From Hyphomonas sp. (GTDB lineage Bacteria > Pseudomonadota > Alphaproteobacteria > Caulobacterales > Hyphomonadaceae): a stretch of 64,000 bases of DNA. The translations under genes and the position numbers were made by a program. The notes beneath the pieces were generated by a model that saw only the letters and a list, made by a program, of their open reading frames with translations, searched no databases and was not told where the DNA came from. The stretch lies in assembly GCF_016125515.1 (NCBI RefSeq), contig NZ_WGLO01000008.1, positions 248,001 through 312,000 of the forward strand, read 5' to 3'. Every line of letters begins with the position of its first letter. Position 1 is the stretch's first letter. Shown here piece after piece: positions 18,920 to 28,474 of this stretch.

Positions 18920-20755
18920 TTAGACCGCCATCAGGCCTTCGACGCCGGGCGCGGGGTCGTGCTCCGCGACCCAATGGCCGGGGCCGACGGGGACGAGCTT
19001 GGCCTGGTACTGGTCGGCTTCCGGGTCGTCGACGACCTTGGATTTGAGGAAGCGCAGCGCCGCGCGGCTGTCGAGCGGGCTCGGCAGGTCGCCGGTCAGG
19101 CGCAGCTTCTCGCGGGCGCGTTCCCCTTTCGGGTCCGCGTTAGGAACCGCCGCGATCAGGGCCTTGGTGTAGGGGTGGCGGGCATCCGTGTAGATCGAGT
19201 CGCGCCCGGCGAGTTCCACGACGCGCCCGAGGTAGAGCACCATCACGCGATGGCTGATCTGGCGCACGACGGCGAGGTCGTGGCTGATGAAGATCATGGC
19301 GAGGCCGAACTCCTTCTGGAGTTCGATCAGCAGGTCCACGACCTGCGCCTGGACCGACACGTCGAGCGCGGAGACGGCTTCGTCGCAGATCACGAGCTTC
19401 GGCTTCAGGATCATCGCGCGGGCAATGCCGACGCGCTGGTTCTGGCCGCCGGACAGCTCGTGCGGATAGCGGTTGATCAGGTTCGGATCGAGGCCGACGC
19501 GGGGCAGGATCTCGCGCACTTTGGCTTCGCGTTCGGTTTTCGACAGGTTCGGTTCGTGGACCAGCAGCGGCTCGGCCACCGAGGCGCCGATGGTCATGCG
19601 CGGGTCGAGGCTCGCCAGCGGGTCCTGGAAAACGATCTGGAGATCGTCCCGCAGGGCGTTCATCTCCCGGGCGCCGGCCTTGGTGATGTCCTTGCCGAGC
19701 CAGGCGACGGTGCCGCTGGTGGGCGGGATCAGTTTCAGCACGCCTCGCGCCAGGGTCGACTTGCCGCAACCGGATTCGCCGACGACGCCGAGCGTTTCGC
19801 CGGGCTTCAGGTCAAAGCTGACACCGTTGACGGCCTTGAGCGGCTTGGTGCGTCCGAACAGGCCGCCTTTGACCTGGATGGGGAAATGCACCTTCATGTC
19901 ATCGACGCGCAGCACCGGCTCGATCGTGTCGGCCGGCGGCGGCGACAGGGCGGGACGGCCGGGCGGGTCCGGCAGGTCAAGGCGTGGCACGGCGGCCAGC
20001 AGCATCTTCGTGTAGTCGTGCTTTGGCGCATAGAAGATATCGTCGGTGGGGCCCTGTTCGACGATTTCGCCGTAGCGCATGACGATCACGCGGTCGCACA
20101 TGCGGGCGACGACGCCCATGTTGTGGGTGATCAGTACGATGCCGGTGCCGGTTTCGCGCTTCAGCTCGTCCATCAGTTCCAGCACCTGGGCCTGGACAGT
20201 CACGTCGAGCGCCGTCGTCGGCTCGTCCGCGATCAGCAGTTTCGGGCCGCAGAGCATGGCGATGGCGATCATCACGCGCTGGCGCATTCCGCCCGACAGT
20301 TCGTGTGGGAACTGGTCTAATCGGCGCGCGGCTTCCGGGATGCGGACGTGTTCGAGCCATTCTACGCAGCGCTGGTTGGCCGCTTCGCCCTTCAGGTCCT
20401 GATGCAGCGCCAGGATCTCGCGCATCTGGGCGCCGACGGTCATGTGCGGGGTCAGGCTGGTGAGCGGATCCTGGAAGATCATCGACATCTCGGCGCCGCG
20501 GATCCGGCGCAGGTTCGCCGTCGAGGCGGTCAGCATGTCGGTGCCGTTGAACAGGATTTCGCCTGACGCGCGACCATTGGCGGCCAGAAGCCCCATCGCG
20601 GCGAGGGCGGACTGGCTCTTGCCGGAGCCACTTTCGCCAACGATGCCGAGGCATTCGCCTGCAGAGACGGTGAAATTCGTGCCGCGCACCGCATTTACGG
20701 TGCCGTCGGGCGTGGTGAAATCGACCGCGAGGTCTTTGACAGTGAGAATGGTCAT
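18920..20755 (-). CDS. Fused double-ATPase ABC transporter protein (peptide/opine/nickel type, DppDF- or YejF-like)
   Basis: The 611-residue protein contains two complete nucleotide-binding domains. The first (about 1-255) has GESGSGKS, LSGGMRQR and LLIADEPTTALD; the second (about 290-560) has GESGCGKST, LSGGQNQR and LVICDEAVSALD. Each is followed by the C-terminal oligopeptide-transporter extension (HPYTKALIAAVP in the second). It would energise import of peptides or peptide-like compounds. No permease or binding protein lies next to it, so its partners must be encoded elsewhere. The start 20755 (MTILTVKDLAVDF) was chosen over one nine codons upstream. Confidence 0.9.
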   Translation of the reverse strand: MTILTVKDLAVDFTTPDGTVNAVRGTNFTVSAGECLGIVGESGSGKSQSALAAMGLLAANGRASGEILFNGTDMLTASTANLRRIRGAEMSMIFQDPLTSLTPHMTVGAQMREILALHQDLKGEAANQRCVEWLEHVRIPEAARRLDQFPHELSGGMRQRVMIAIAMLCGPKLLIADEPTTALDVTVQAQVLELMDELKRETGTGIVLITHNMGVVARMCDRVIVMRYGEIVEQGPTDDIFYAPKHDYTKMLLAAVPRLDLPDPPGRPALSPPPADTIEPVLRVDDMKVHFPIQVKGGLFGRTKPLKAVNGVSFDLKPGETLGVVGESGCGKSTLARGVLKLIPPTSGTVAWLGKDITKAGAREMNALRDDLQIVFQDPLASLDPRMTIGASVAEPLLVHEPNLSKTEREAKVREILPRVGLDPNLINRYPHELSGGQNQRVGIARAMILKPKLVICDEAVSALDVSVQAQVVDLLIELQKEFGLAMIFISHDLAVVRQISHRVMVLYLGRVVELAGRDSIYTDARHPYTKALIAAVPNADPKGERAREKLRLTGDLPSPLDSRAALRFLKSKVVDDPEADQYQAKLVPVGPGHWVAEHDPAPGVEGLMAV

Positions 20756-20812
20756 GACCTGAGGAGTAGCGGGGCAGGCCACAGGCGCAAGAGGCCCGGC
20801 GCAGAAAACGCA

Positions 20813-20847
20813 AACGCCGCGTCCCGATGCAGGCGGGGCGCGGCGTT
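20813..20847 (-). terminator. Probable terminator of the OmpW-like gene
   Basis: A 14-bp stem (AACGCCGCG plus CCCG, paired with CGGG plus CGCGGCGTT, one T:G pair inside) around ATGCAGG lies 28 bp after the ompW-like stop codon. On the minus strand it is followed by TTTGCGTTTTC, a weak T-run. Confidence 0.6.
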
Positions 20848-20875
20848 CAGGTTTCGTCGGCCTGAGAGGAGGGGC

Positions 20876-21547
20876 TCAGAACTTGTAGCCGAAACCCAGT
20901 CCGACAACGAGCGGGTTGATGTCGACATCGGCCTTCACAGTGGCGCCGAGGGCGGTGGTGAAGTCGACCGTGACATCGGAGTTGATCCAGATCTTCTTGA
21001 TGTCGGCGTTGAAGGCCCAGCCACCCGGCGTGCCGTCAAGGTCATAGTCGAAGCCGAGTTGCAGCGCCGGCCCGATGCTGGAGTCGTAGTCGATACTGTC
21101 GGCCACGGCGCCTTCATCTTCGCTGTAGAACAGCGTGGCGTTGATACCGGCGCCGACATACGGCTTGAACTTGCCCATGTCGGTGAAGTGGTATTGCAGC
21201 GTCAGCGTCGGGGGCAGGACCCAGACATCGCCGATCTTGACGTCAGCGCCGGCTACAGCGGCCACGTCGGTTGCGGTCACATCATGCTGGGCCGTCGCCA
21301 GGATGAGCTCGGCAGCAATGTTCTTCGTGAAGAAGTAGGAGATGTCGAGTTCGGGGACGTACTCGTCACTGATCTTGACGCTTCCGCCCAGAGGCGCGCC
21401 GGCGACCGAGAGGTCGGCCGACTCGCTCGGCAACACGCCGATCACGCGGCCGCGGATCATCCACGGATTGTCGTCGGCAGAAGCAGTGCCAGCGATCCCG
21501 GTGAAGGAAGCGCCGGCCATCAGAGCGGCAAGAAGAAGCTTTTTCAT
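20876..21547 (-). CDS. OmpW-family outer-membrane protein
   Basis: The 223-residue product has a signal peptide (MKKLLLAALMAGASFTGIAG, cleavage near ASA), then ELDISYFFTKNIAAELILAT, PPTLTLQYHF and FKPYVGAGINATLFY, all typical of OmpW, and ends in the outer-membrane sorting signal VGLGFGYKF with terminal Phe. OmpW forms an eight-stranded barrel with a hydrophobic channel and is often tied to stress or oxygen responses. AGGATAGG precedes the start. Expression is likely controlled from the 313-bp region shared with the divergent dehydrogenase gene. Confidence 0.92.
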   Translation of the reverse strand: MKKLLLAALMAGASFTGIAGTASADDNPWMIRGRVIGVLPSESADLSVAGAPLGGSVKISDEYVPELDISYFFTKNIAAELILATAQHDVTATDVAAVAGADVKIGDVWVLPPTLTLQYHFTDMGKFKPYVGAGINATLFYSEDEGAVADSIDYDSSIGPALQLGFDYDLDGTPGGWAFNADIKKIWINSDVTVDFTTALGATVKADVDINPLVVGLGFGYKF

Positions 21548-21860
21548 CGCTTTGGTCCTATCCTTTTTGGACTGTGATGGTTCTCGATAACCCCCTGTAA
21601 TTGCTTCGGATATCGGGCAGCTTGACGCGCGGCTGCGAGCCGCGCGACACAGACGCGCGACTAGGTAGTCGTCCGTATTGAGACATTCCCCCGAAGGCCG
21701 CAGGTTCGGCGAACTGCGAAGGGGACTCGCAGGAGATGTGCAAGTCACGCTGACAAATGCCGCCTCGGGCCAGGGCGCCTGACCCCAAGGAAAGACTTGC
21801 TCTTCGCGGCTCCAGTTGGGAACATGGGACTTTCCCTGTTTCCGGCTGGAGTGTGCCTAG
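21548..21860. other. Divergent intergenic region between the OmpW-like gene and the iron alcohol dehydrogenase
   Basis: This 313-bp stretch has no convincing gene. It must carry promoters for both flanking genes. The only clear structure is a GC-rich palindrome at 21626-21646, listed separately. I looked for an FNR box (TTGAT-N4-ATCAA) and did not find one. Confidence 0.5.
21626..21646. repeat. Perfect 9-bp inverted repeat in the ompW / alcohol dehydrogenase intergenic region
   Basis: CGCGCGGCT and AGCCGCGCG are separated by GCG. No T-run follows on either strand, and it sits upstream of both genes, so an operator or an mRNA leader hairpin is more likely than a terminator. Confidence 0.55.
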
Positions 21861-22994
21861 ATGCCCGTGATGAACTTCCTCACCCAATGCGTGTTCGATG
21901 CTGGCGCGCTGAAGCAGCTCGCCTCGCTGGCCAAGGCGCGCGGTATCACGCGGCCGTTTATCGTGACCGATGCCGGCATCAAGGCATCGGGCATCCTGGC
22001 CAAGGTGGAGGATGCGCTGGGCGTGGCGCCTGCGGGCGTGTTCGCGGAGACGACATCGAACCCTACCGAGACGCAGACGAAGCAGGCAACGCAGCTCTAC
22101 ACAGAGTCCGGCGCGGACGGCATCATCGCGGTGGGTGGCGGCTCGTCCATGGACCATGCCAAAGCGATCGGCCTCCTTGCGTCGCACAATGAGCCGCTGG
22201 AAACCTATGCCGCGATCATCGGCGGCGCCAAGAAGATCGGCAAGATCCCGCCGCTGATTGCGATCCCGACGACCGCTGGCACTGGCTCGGAAGTGTCGGT
22301 CGGCATGGTCATCATCATGGAGAATGGCCGCAAGGAAACCTTTGCCTCGCCGAACCTAATTCCCGTGGTCGCGCTGTGCGATCCGGACCTGACACTCGGC
22401 CTGCCGGCCGGCCTGACGGCGGCGACCGGCATGGACGCGTTGACGCACTGCATCGAGGCCGTTCTGACGCCTTCGATCAATCCGCCTGCGGAGGGTATCG
22501 GCTATGACGGCGCGCAGCGTGCGTTCGGGCAAGGTATGCTGAAGCGGGCCGTGAAGGACGGATCGGACGCTGAAGCACGCTGGCACATGATGATGGCAAG
22601 CTATGAAGGCGCACTGGCGTTCGTGAAAGGCCTCGGCGGCGTGCACGCGCTGAGCCATGCGGCGGGCCGCCTGGAGCAAAAGAAGCTGCACCACGGCACG
22701 CTGAACGCGGTATTCCTGCCGCATATACTGCGCTTCCATGACGGCGCGGCCGACGCGAAATATGTCCGTCTGCGGCAAGTCATGGGTTTGAAGGCCGGCG
22801 CGGACCTCGCCGATGCCATTCAGGATCTCAACGATGCCATCGGCATTCCGAAGAATCTGTCGGCCATGGGGCTTGAGGCGTCGGATGGTCCCGGCATCGT
22901 CGACTATGCGCTGAAAGACCTCGCCCATTTCGGCAACCCGCGCCCGATGAGCGCGGATGATTATGCCAAGGTCTTCGAGACGGCGCTCAAATAG
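21861..22994 (+). CDS. Iron-containing alcohol dehydrogenase
   Basis: The 377-residue protein has the NAD-binding GGGSSMDHAKAIGLL, IPTTAGTGSEVS and the metal ligand region with TGMDALTHCIEA, GGVHALSHAAGR and HHGTLNAVFLPHILRF, which define family III (iron-dependent) alcohol dehydrogenases. It oxidises an alcohol or reduces an aldehyde with NAD(P); the substrate is not determined. An alternative ATG is six bases inside. The stop codon overlaps the AGGAGG site of the next gene, so the two are translationally coupled. Confidence 0.9.
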   Translation: MPVMNFLTQCVFDAGALKQLASLAKARGITRPFIVTDAGIKASGILAKVEDALGVAPAGVFAETTSNPTETQTKQATQLYTESGADGIIAVGGGSSMDHAKAIGLLASHNEPLETYAAIIGGAKKIGKIPPLIAIPTTAGTGSEVSVGMVIIMENGRKETFASPNLIPVVALCDPDLTLGLPAGLTAATGMDALTHCIEAVLTPSINPPAEGIGYDGAQRAFGQGMLKRAVKDGSDAEARWHMMMASYEGALAFVKGLGGVHALSHAAGRLEQKKLHHGTLNAVFLPHILRFHDGAADAKYVRLRQVMGLKAGADLADAIQDLNDAIGIPKNLSAMGLEASDGPGIVDYALKDLAHFGNPRPMSADDYAKVFETALK

Positions 22995-23006
22995 GAGGTT
23001 CGCGCC

Positions 23007-23681
23007 TTGGCCCGCAAGTTTGGACCCATCCTGAAACTGGCGGCCGGCCATCATGGCGGCGAAAAATCCGTGCTCGCCCAATCGGCAAATACGCATGCCG
23101 TGCGCAACCTCGCCAAGGTGCCTGCGGACCGGCTGCTGTCGGTTATGACGAAGTGCGTGTTCAATGCCGGGTTCAACTGGAAGGTCATCGAGGCGAAGTG
23201 GGACGGCTTCGAGGCTGCCTTCGAGGGCTTCGATCCGGGCAGGCTCGCTTTCTTCGGCGATGAGATGCTGGACCGGCTGGTCTCGGACGAACGGATCGTG
23301 CGCAACGGCCAGAAGATCAAGGCCAGTCTCGAGAATGCGCGCTTCGTTGCCGAGGTTGAGAGCAAGGAAGGCGGCTTCGGCAAGTTCCTGGCCAACTGGC
23401 CGGCAGAGGATCAGACGGGCCTGATGGACGCGCTGAACAAGCGCGGCGCGCGCCTCGGCGGCGCCACAGCGCAGTATTTCCTGCGCTTTGCCGGCTGGGA
23501 TGCGTGGATCGCGTCGAGCCATGTCTGCACGGCGCTGGTGCGGGAAGGCGTTTTGGCGAAGCCGGCGGCCACCAGCAAGGGCGACCTCGCGCGCCTGCAG
23601 GCAGCGATCAATGAGTATCACGCTGACAGCGGCCTGCCGCGGGCGCAGATCAGCCGGCTGCTGGCGCTCAGCGTCGGCTGA
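23007..23681 (+). CDS. DNA-3-methyladenine glycosylase I (Tag)-like protein
   Basis: The 224-residue protein starts at a TTG eight bases after a perfect AGGAGG. The segment VFNAGFNWKVIEAKWDGFEAAF..FDP..L..FGDEMLDRLVSDERIVRNGQKIKASLENAR (residues about 51-112) matches the helix-hairpin-helix core of Tag glycosylases, which excise 3-methyladenine from DNA. N- and C-terminal parts differ from the E. coli enzyme, and the zinc-ligand Cys/His set is not obvious, so this may be a divergent Tag-like member. It is coupled to the alcohol dehydrogenase upstream, an unusual pairing. Confidence 0.75.
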   Translation: MARKFGPILKLAAGHHGGEKSVLAQSANTHAVRNLAKVPADRLLSVMTKCVFNAGFNWKVIEAKWDGFEAAFEGFDPGRLAFFGDEMLDRLVSDERIVRNGQKIKASLENARFVAEVESKEGGFGKFLANWPAEDQTGLMDALNKRGARLGGATAQYFLRFAGWDAWIASSHVCTALVREGVLAKPAATSKGDLARLQAAINEYHADSGLPRAQISRLLALSVG

Positions 23682-24242
23682 TCACTCGGCGTCCAGAACC
23701 GGCAGGGTGAGGGCTGCTTCGATATCGGCCCAGTTCACCAGCTTGAAGTTCTGGTCTTGTCCGGAATTCGGGTTGCCGTCATCCTGGACGATCAGAACGC
23801 CGCGCGGAAAGCCCGGAAGGGCGCCGGAATGGATGTCGAGACCGTCCGTATGCGTTACATCGTCGATGCCAAGCACCGTGTTGGCGCCAATTGAGAAGCT
23901 GCCCATGGCGGCATGCGGCGCCTTCCGGTCATAGACCACATAGCGGTTGTCGGTCTGCGCCGAGGCGACGATCCAGCCCGCACCGTCCTTGCCGCGCCAG
24001 ACCGACACGCCCTCGACATCGGCCACGAGGCCGGCCCTGCCGCCGACTTCGTCGATCAGCTCCGGCACGGGAGCCGTCTCGCGGTAGGCAAGCTTCCAGA
24101 GGCCGCGATCTTCCTCGCCGACGAACATCAGGCCCAGGGTTTCGTCGAATACACAGCCTTCAAGCTGGGTGTCGAGTTTCACCGACTTGAGGAGTGTGCC
24201 GGCCAGCGCGCCGGGCGCGGCGTCGAGTTTCCAGAGAAGAAC
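23682..24242 (-). pseudogene. Beta-propeller phytase, C-terminal fragment lacking its 5' half
   Basis: About 186 residues match the second half of beta-propeller phytases: QLEGCVFDE, GEEDRGLWK, DVEGVSVWRGKDGAGWIVAS, THTDGLDIHSGALP, VLIVQDDGN and QNFKLVNW. These exported calcium-dependent enzymes release phosphate from phytate. The propeller needs about 300 residues or more plus a signal peptide, which are absent: homology continues past the only in-frame start (a GTG at 24182) to about 24242, then runs into receptor coding sequence on the other strand. It cannot fold as a complete propeller and is called a remnant. Confidence 0.8.
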
Positions 24243-26959
24243 TCGGCCGGTCGACCTCGTCCGACCGCTTCGGCAGCTACCGCTTCTCGAACGTGCCGGC
24301 CGGCGACTACACCCTGTCGGTCTCCTATGTCGGCGCCCCGCGTCTGACCCGCTCCATCTCGGTGGCTGAATCCGGCGAGATCGTGGTTGACCTGACCGTC
24401 GGCGAGAATGTGCGATATCTCGACAACGTCCTTGTGGTCGGCTCCGCTGCGGCGCAGGCCGGCGCCATCAACCAGCAGCGCGCCTCAAACGCCCTGATCA
24501 ATGTGATCGACAGTGACGGCCTCGGAAATTTCCCCGACACGACGGTTGCCGATTCGCTTTCGCGCGTTTCCGGCCTGTCAATCGAGACGGACCAGGGCGA
24601 AGGCCGCTACGTATCGATCCGCGGCATCAACACGGACCTGATCTCTTCCAGTATCAACGGCGTGCGCACACCGTCGCCGGAAGACCGCCGCGGCGTACTG
24701 CTCGACGGCGTTCCGTCAGATCTGCTCGACACGATCGAAGTGCAGAAATCGCTGACCCCGAATGTCGACGGCGACAGCATTGGGGGCGTGATCAACCTGA
24801 AAACCATCTCGGCCTTTGACCGCGACGGCCGTTTCATCCGTGCTAAGATCGAAGGCCAGTATAACGAGATCACCGAAGAGATTTCACCCAAGGGCACGTT
24901 GACCTATTCGGAAACCTTCGGCGACAAGCTGGGTGTGGCCCTGTCGTTCAACTACCAGGACCTTCGGATTGAAACGCACAACAACGAAACCGGCGGCTGG
25001 GGCGAAGTTGACGGCGCTGACTTCCTCGTGCCTCAGGCGGGCACCTATTTCGTGCCAAACGACGACTATGAAATGCGCTGGTATGATCTGACACGCACCC
25101 GCTACGGTTTCGTCGGAAACCTGGAATATCGCGCGACCGAAAACACGGACCTCTATCTGCGTACCCTCTTCAACCAGTATGAAGACGACGAAGTCCGCAA
25201 CAAGTTCGAGTTCCGCGAATTCGACGAAGAGATCGTGTCGGCAACGCCGACATCTGTTTCGATCCGTCGCGGCGAAGTTGATGCCGAGGTGCGCGTTCGC
25301 AAGGAAGTTCGCAAGATCCAGACAATCGCCTTGGGCGGTGACACCCGCCTCGACGACTGGAAGTTCGACTATGAAGCCTCCTACGCCTATGCCGAAGAGG
25401 ATGACAGCGACAACCACGACGTTGCCTTCCGCTCCACGCCGGAACAACGAAACAATACGGTCGGGTCGATCACCCTGGATTTCTCGAACCTGCAAACTCC
25501 GATTATTTCGGGACAGGCGTTGGCGTTCCTGCTGGATCCCAACAATTACGAACTGGACGCGTTCGAGCGTGAATTCACCACGAACGAAGACACCGAGTTT
25601 GCGGGCAAGCTGAACATCAGCCGCGACAGCCTGTTGATGGGCACGCCGGTGGAATGGAAAGGCGGTCTGAAATACCGGACCCGCGAGAAAGTGCGTGATG
25701 TCAATCTGGACGTCTATGAACCCGGTGAAGTGCTCAGCGACTACGTTGCCAGCAACACGGAAGTGCCGGGCTGGCGCCTGCCGAACTTCATGCCGAGCTG
25801 GCCGAGCGCCAACCTGACGCGTGCCCTGCGCAACACTGTGACAGCGGCCGACCGCGACGATGCTGCTTCCGCATTCGAGAGCCTTTCTGCCGATTACAAT
25901 ATCCAGGAAGACATCCTGGCGGCGTACGGTATGGGAACGTTCGAGAACGGTCCGCTCACGGTCGTTGCGGGCGTGCGCGTCGAACAGACTAACGTTGACA
26001 GCCGCGGAAACATTTTCACCGAAGGCGATGATCCAGCGAGCGTGACGCCGCGCACTTTCTCTGACGACTACACGAATGTCCTGCCAAGCCTGAACGTCAA
26101 ATATGCCTTCACGGACAATATCATTGGTCGCGCGGCATACTATGGCGCCCTTGTTCGTCCCGCGTTCGGCGAAATGGCACCCGTTTTCGTCTACAACGAA
26201 GACCAGGACGGCGCGTTCGTCGGCAATACCATTCTTGATCCCTATGAGGCAGACAACTTCGACCTTTCAATCGAGTTCTACCCGACCAGGCTTTCTGTCT
26301 TGTCCGTCGGCGTTTTCGCCAAAGAGATCGACAATGCCATCTTCCCGACGACGAAAACATTCGATGTCGTCTTTGGTCAGACGTCCATAGACCTGAGCGA
26401 GTTTGGCGCAGGCACGGTTGCGGTGCCGAGCAGTCTGATCGTGGCGAATCCGGGTGATGCACCAAATCAGTTCGAAGTCGACAGCTACGTGAACGTCGGA
26501 TCTTCGGAAGTGCGCGGCATTGAGTTCAACTATGTGCAGAACCTTGGCGACCTCTTCCCGGTGCTGGACGGCTTTCTGACCTCCGCTAACCTGACCCTCA
26601 CCGACTCCGAAAGCACGCTTCCGGATGGTCGCAAGGTACCGTTCCTGAAGCAGTCTGACACGATCTGGAACATCGCGCTCGGCTATGAGAAAGGCCCTTG
26701 GGACCTGCGGGTTTCGGCGAACTTCCGTGACGACTATCTCGACGAGTTGTTCGGCGCGAATATCGATCGGTATACCGACGACCGCACTCTGGTCGAAGCG
26801 TCCGCCAAATACACGATCAACGACAACTTCCAGGTCTATCTCGAAGGCAAGAACCTGACGGATGCCGAAGAATACTACTATCACGGGAACGAGAACCGCC
26901 TGTCGCAGTATGACGAGTTTGGCAGGAGCTTCGTGCTCGGCGTACGCGTCACTTACTGA
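24236..26959 (+). pseudogene. TonB-dependent receptor lacking its signal peptide and 5' end
   Basis: About 907 residues are intact: the end of a carboxypeptidase-regulatory-like domain (SSDRFGSYRFSNVPAGDYTL), a VLVVGSAAA TonB-box-like strand, a plug (FPDTTVADSLSRVSGLSIET, VSIRGINTDLI, IEVQKSLTPNVDGDSIGG) and a barrel ending RSFVLGVRVTY. There is no signal sequence. The open frame begins at a GTG at 24194, but residues before about 24236 are the antisense of the phytase fragment. Without export the product should not reach the outer membrane. The rest has no frameshift, so the loss is recent or an assembly artefact. Confidence 0.78.
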
Positions 26960-26985
26960 TCCGGCAAATCGCAATCTCGGACGGA

Positions 26986-27020
26986 ACGGGCTGCAGCAGA
27001 ACGCTGCGGCCCGTTTTTTT
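26986..27020 (+). terminator. Rho-independent terminator of the truncated receptor gene
   Basis: A hairpin made of ACGGGCTGCAGC and GCTGCGGCCCGT with a short loop is followed by eight T residues. It starts 26 bp after the receptor stop codon. Confidence 0.85.
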
Positions 27021-27024
27021 TGGG

Positions 27025-27894
27025 TCAGCGGCGCGGCGTCCACCAGGCCTTGAGGCGGGCGACGTAGGCTTCCGGCGTTTCGGCGGCGAGGGGGGCGGCG
27101 GTGCGGAAGGCACGGCGCAGGGCGCGGCGGCGCGCCTTTGCAATGAGGGTGAGGGCAGCGCCGGCGTCGTCTGCGGAAAGTTTGCGCGGCGACAGTCCGC
27201 CTACGGCGGATTCGAGCAACCCGAGGTCGCGCCAGAGACCGAGATCGTCGCAGAGCTTCTCACCCGCTTCGGCATAACCCTGCATTACATCCGGAAAGGC
27301 GCCGCGCAGAAGCAGTGTCTGGTACCAGTGATCCTTCGCGCGCTTGCGAAATTCATGTACCGGCTCCTCATCCGTCGCCCGCCGCGCTGCGGCCATGGAT
27401 TTGCGCAGCCGGCGGTGGGCGCGTTTCAATCCTGGTGCGAGCGCCTTCCAGCCTTCCGCCTCCAGCGCCCAGCCCTCGACGCGTTCTGCAGCGGCGGACA
27501 TCTCTGCGGCGAAGCCGGCGAGCAGCCGGCGATGCGAAGCGGCGCTGCCGGCCGGTTTGGCGGCGAGGGCGGCTGCGAGTTTGCCGGCCAGATCGTCCGG
27601 CAAGGGCAATGCAGCGACAGCTTCCGTGAGGGCGCCTGTGTCGCGCAGCGCCGACAATTCGCCGGCGGCCGCGCGCAAGGCCGCGATCTCGGCGGCGGCT
27701 TCGGGAAAGACGGGCGCGACCAGGCGGATCAGGGCGCGCAGGCGTTTGGTGCCCTTGCGTGCGTCGTGGACCTTGCGGGCAAGGGGCAGGGACGGGTCTG
27801 CCAGGCTGGCCTGAATCTGCGCAAACTCCGCCGCGGCAATGCGCCGGACGCTTTTGGTGACCGATTTCTCGCCAGCCTTGAAACGGTAACCCAT
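27025..27894 (-). CDS. CHAD-domain protein
   Basis: The 289-residue protein is a CHAD (conserved histidine alpha-helical) domain: the first repeat shows VHDARKGTKRLRALIRL and the second VHEFRKRAKDHWYQTLLL, each with the conserved His and basic residues. CHAD proteins bind inorganic polyphosphate and are found on polyphosphate granules, sometimes fused to CYTH domains; no CYTH domain is present here. The protein is cytosolic, with no signal or membrane segment. A polyphosphate role is inferred from the family only. Confidence 0.88.
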   Translation of the reverse strand: MGYRFKAGEKSVTKSVRRIAAAEFAQIQASLADPSLPLARKVHDARKGTKRLRALIRLVAPVFPEAAAEIAALRAAAGELSALRDTGALTEAVAALPLPDDLAGKLAAALAAKPAGSAASHRRLLAGFAAEMSAAAERVEGWALEAEGWKALAPGLKRAHRRLRKSMAAARRATDEEPVHEFRKRAKDHWYQTLLLRGAFPDVMQGYAEAGEKLCDDLGLWRDLGLLESAVGGLSPRKLSADDAGAALTLIAKARRRALRRAFRTAAPLAAETPEAYVARLKAWWTPRR

Positions 27895-28051
27895 GACCCC
27901 GCGCTCCCCTCCTGCGCCCCAGATTGCACAGGCGTTTGGCGACTTCCAACGCTCTCGCGCACGCGGCGACTACAGGTTTCTGGAGCCCCGAAGGGCGCCG
28001 CTGCCGGAATTCGCTTTCCGCAGGGCCCCGAATCCGCCGATAAATGCGTTC

Positions 28052-28474
28052 ATGCTCGGAAACCTCCAGACGCTGCTCAACAATCTCGCGCTGATGACCT
28101 GCGCAGTGGCTATCGGTGCGTCCTGGGTGGCCTCGATCGTGTCGCCCAATTGCAGCTTCGACAAGCTGACCGGCGCGCGGGCAGACGGACATGTCCGCGA
28201 ACTGATCCACCGGACGAGCCCGCAGCTGGGCTTTCTGATGGCCGTCTCAGGCGGCTTGTTCCTGTTCGCCTCCAGCCTGATTGCTGGCATCGTCTCGATC
28301 GTGGCAGCGTTCGGCTTCTATGCCACGCGGATGCTGCTGGCGCCGAAAGAGGGCAAGAATGCCCCCGGCGTGCGCACCCGGCGCAAGGAACAGCGCGGCA
28401 CATCGGTCGCGCTGTCCCTGACCTTCACCGCGGCATCGATGATTGCGGCGGTGCTCGGCCTGTTCGGGCTCTAG
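28052..28474 (+). CDS. Hypothetical small membrane protein
   Basis: The 140-residue product has three or four predicted membrane segments: about residues 10-30 (LALMTCAVAIGASWVASIVS), 55-85 (LGFLMAVSGGLFLFASSLIA and onward) and 118-138 (SVALSLTFTAASMIAAVLGL), with a basic loop KEGKNAPGVRTRRKEQRG between the last two. I do not recognise a family. The ATG at 28052 was chosen because the upstream in-frame extension from 27893 is polar and unlike a leader. The stop overlaps the stop of the convergent gene by 4 bp. Confidence 0.65.
   Translation: MLGNLQTLLNNLALMTCAVAIGASWVASIVSPNCSFDKLTGARADGHVRELIHRTSPQLGFLMAVSGGLFLFASSLIAGIVSIVAAFGFYATRMLLAPKEGKNAPGVRTRRKEQRGTSVALSLTFTAASMIAAVLGLFGL

Noticed and set aside
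21548-21860. FNR-type site upstream of the OmpW-like gene
   Set aside because: I looked for TTGAT-N4-ATCAA because ompW genes are often FNR-controlled, but no acceptable match is present.
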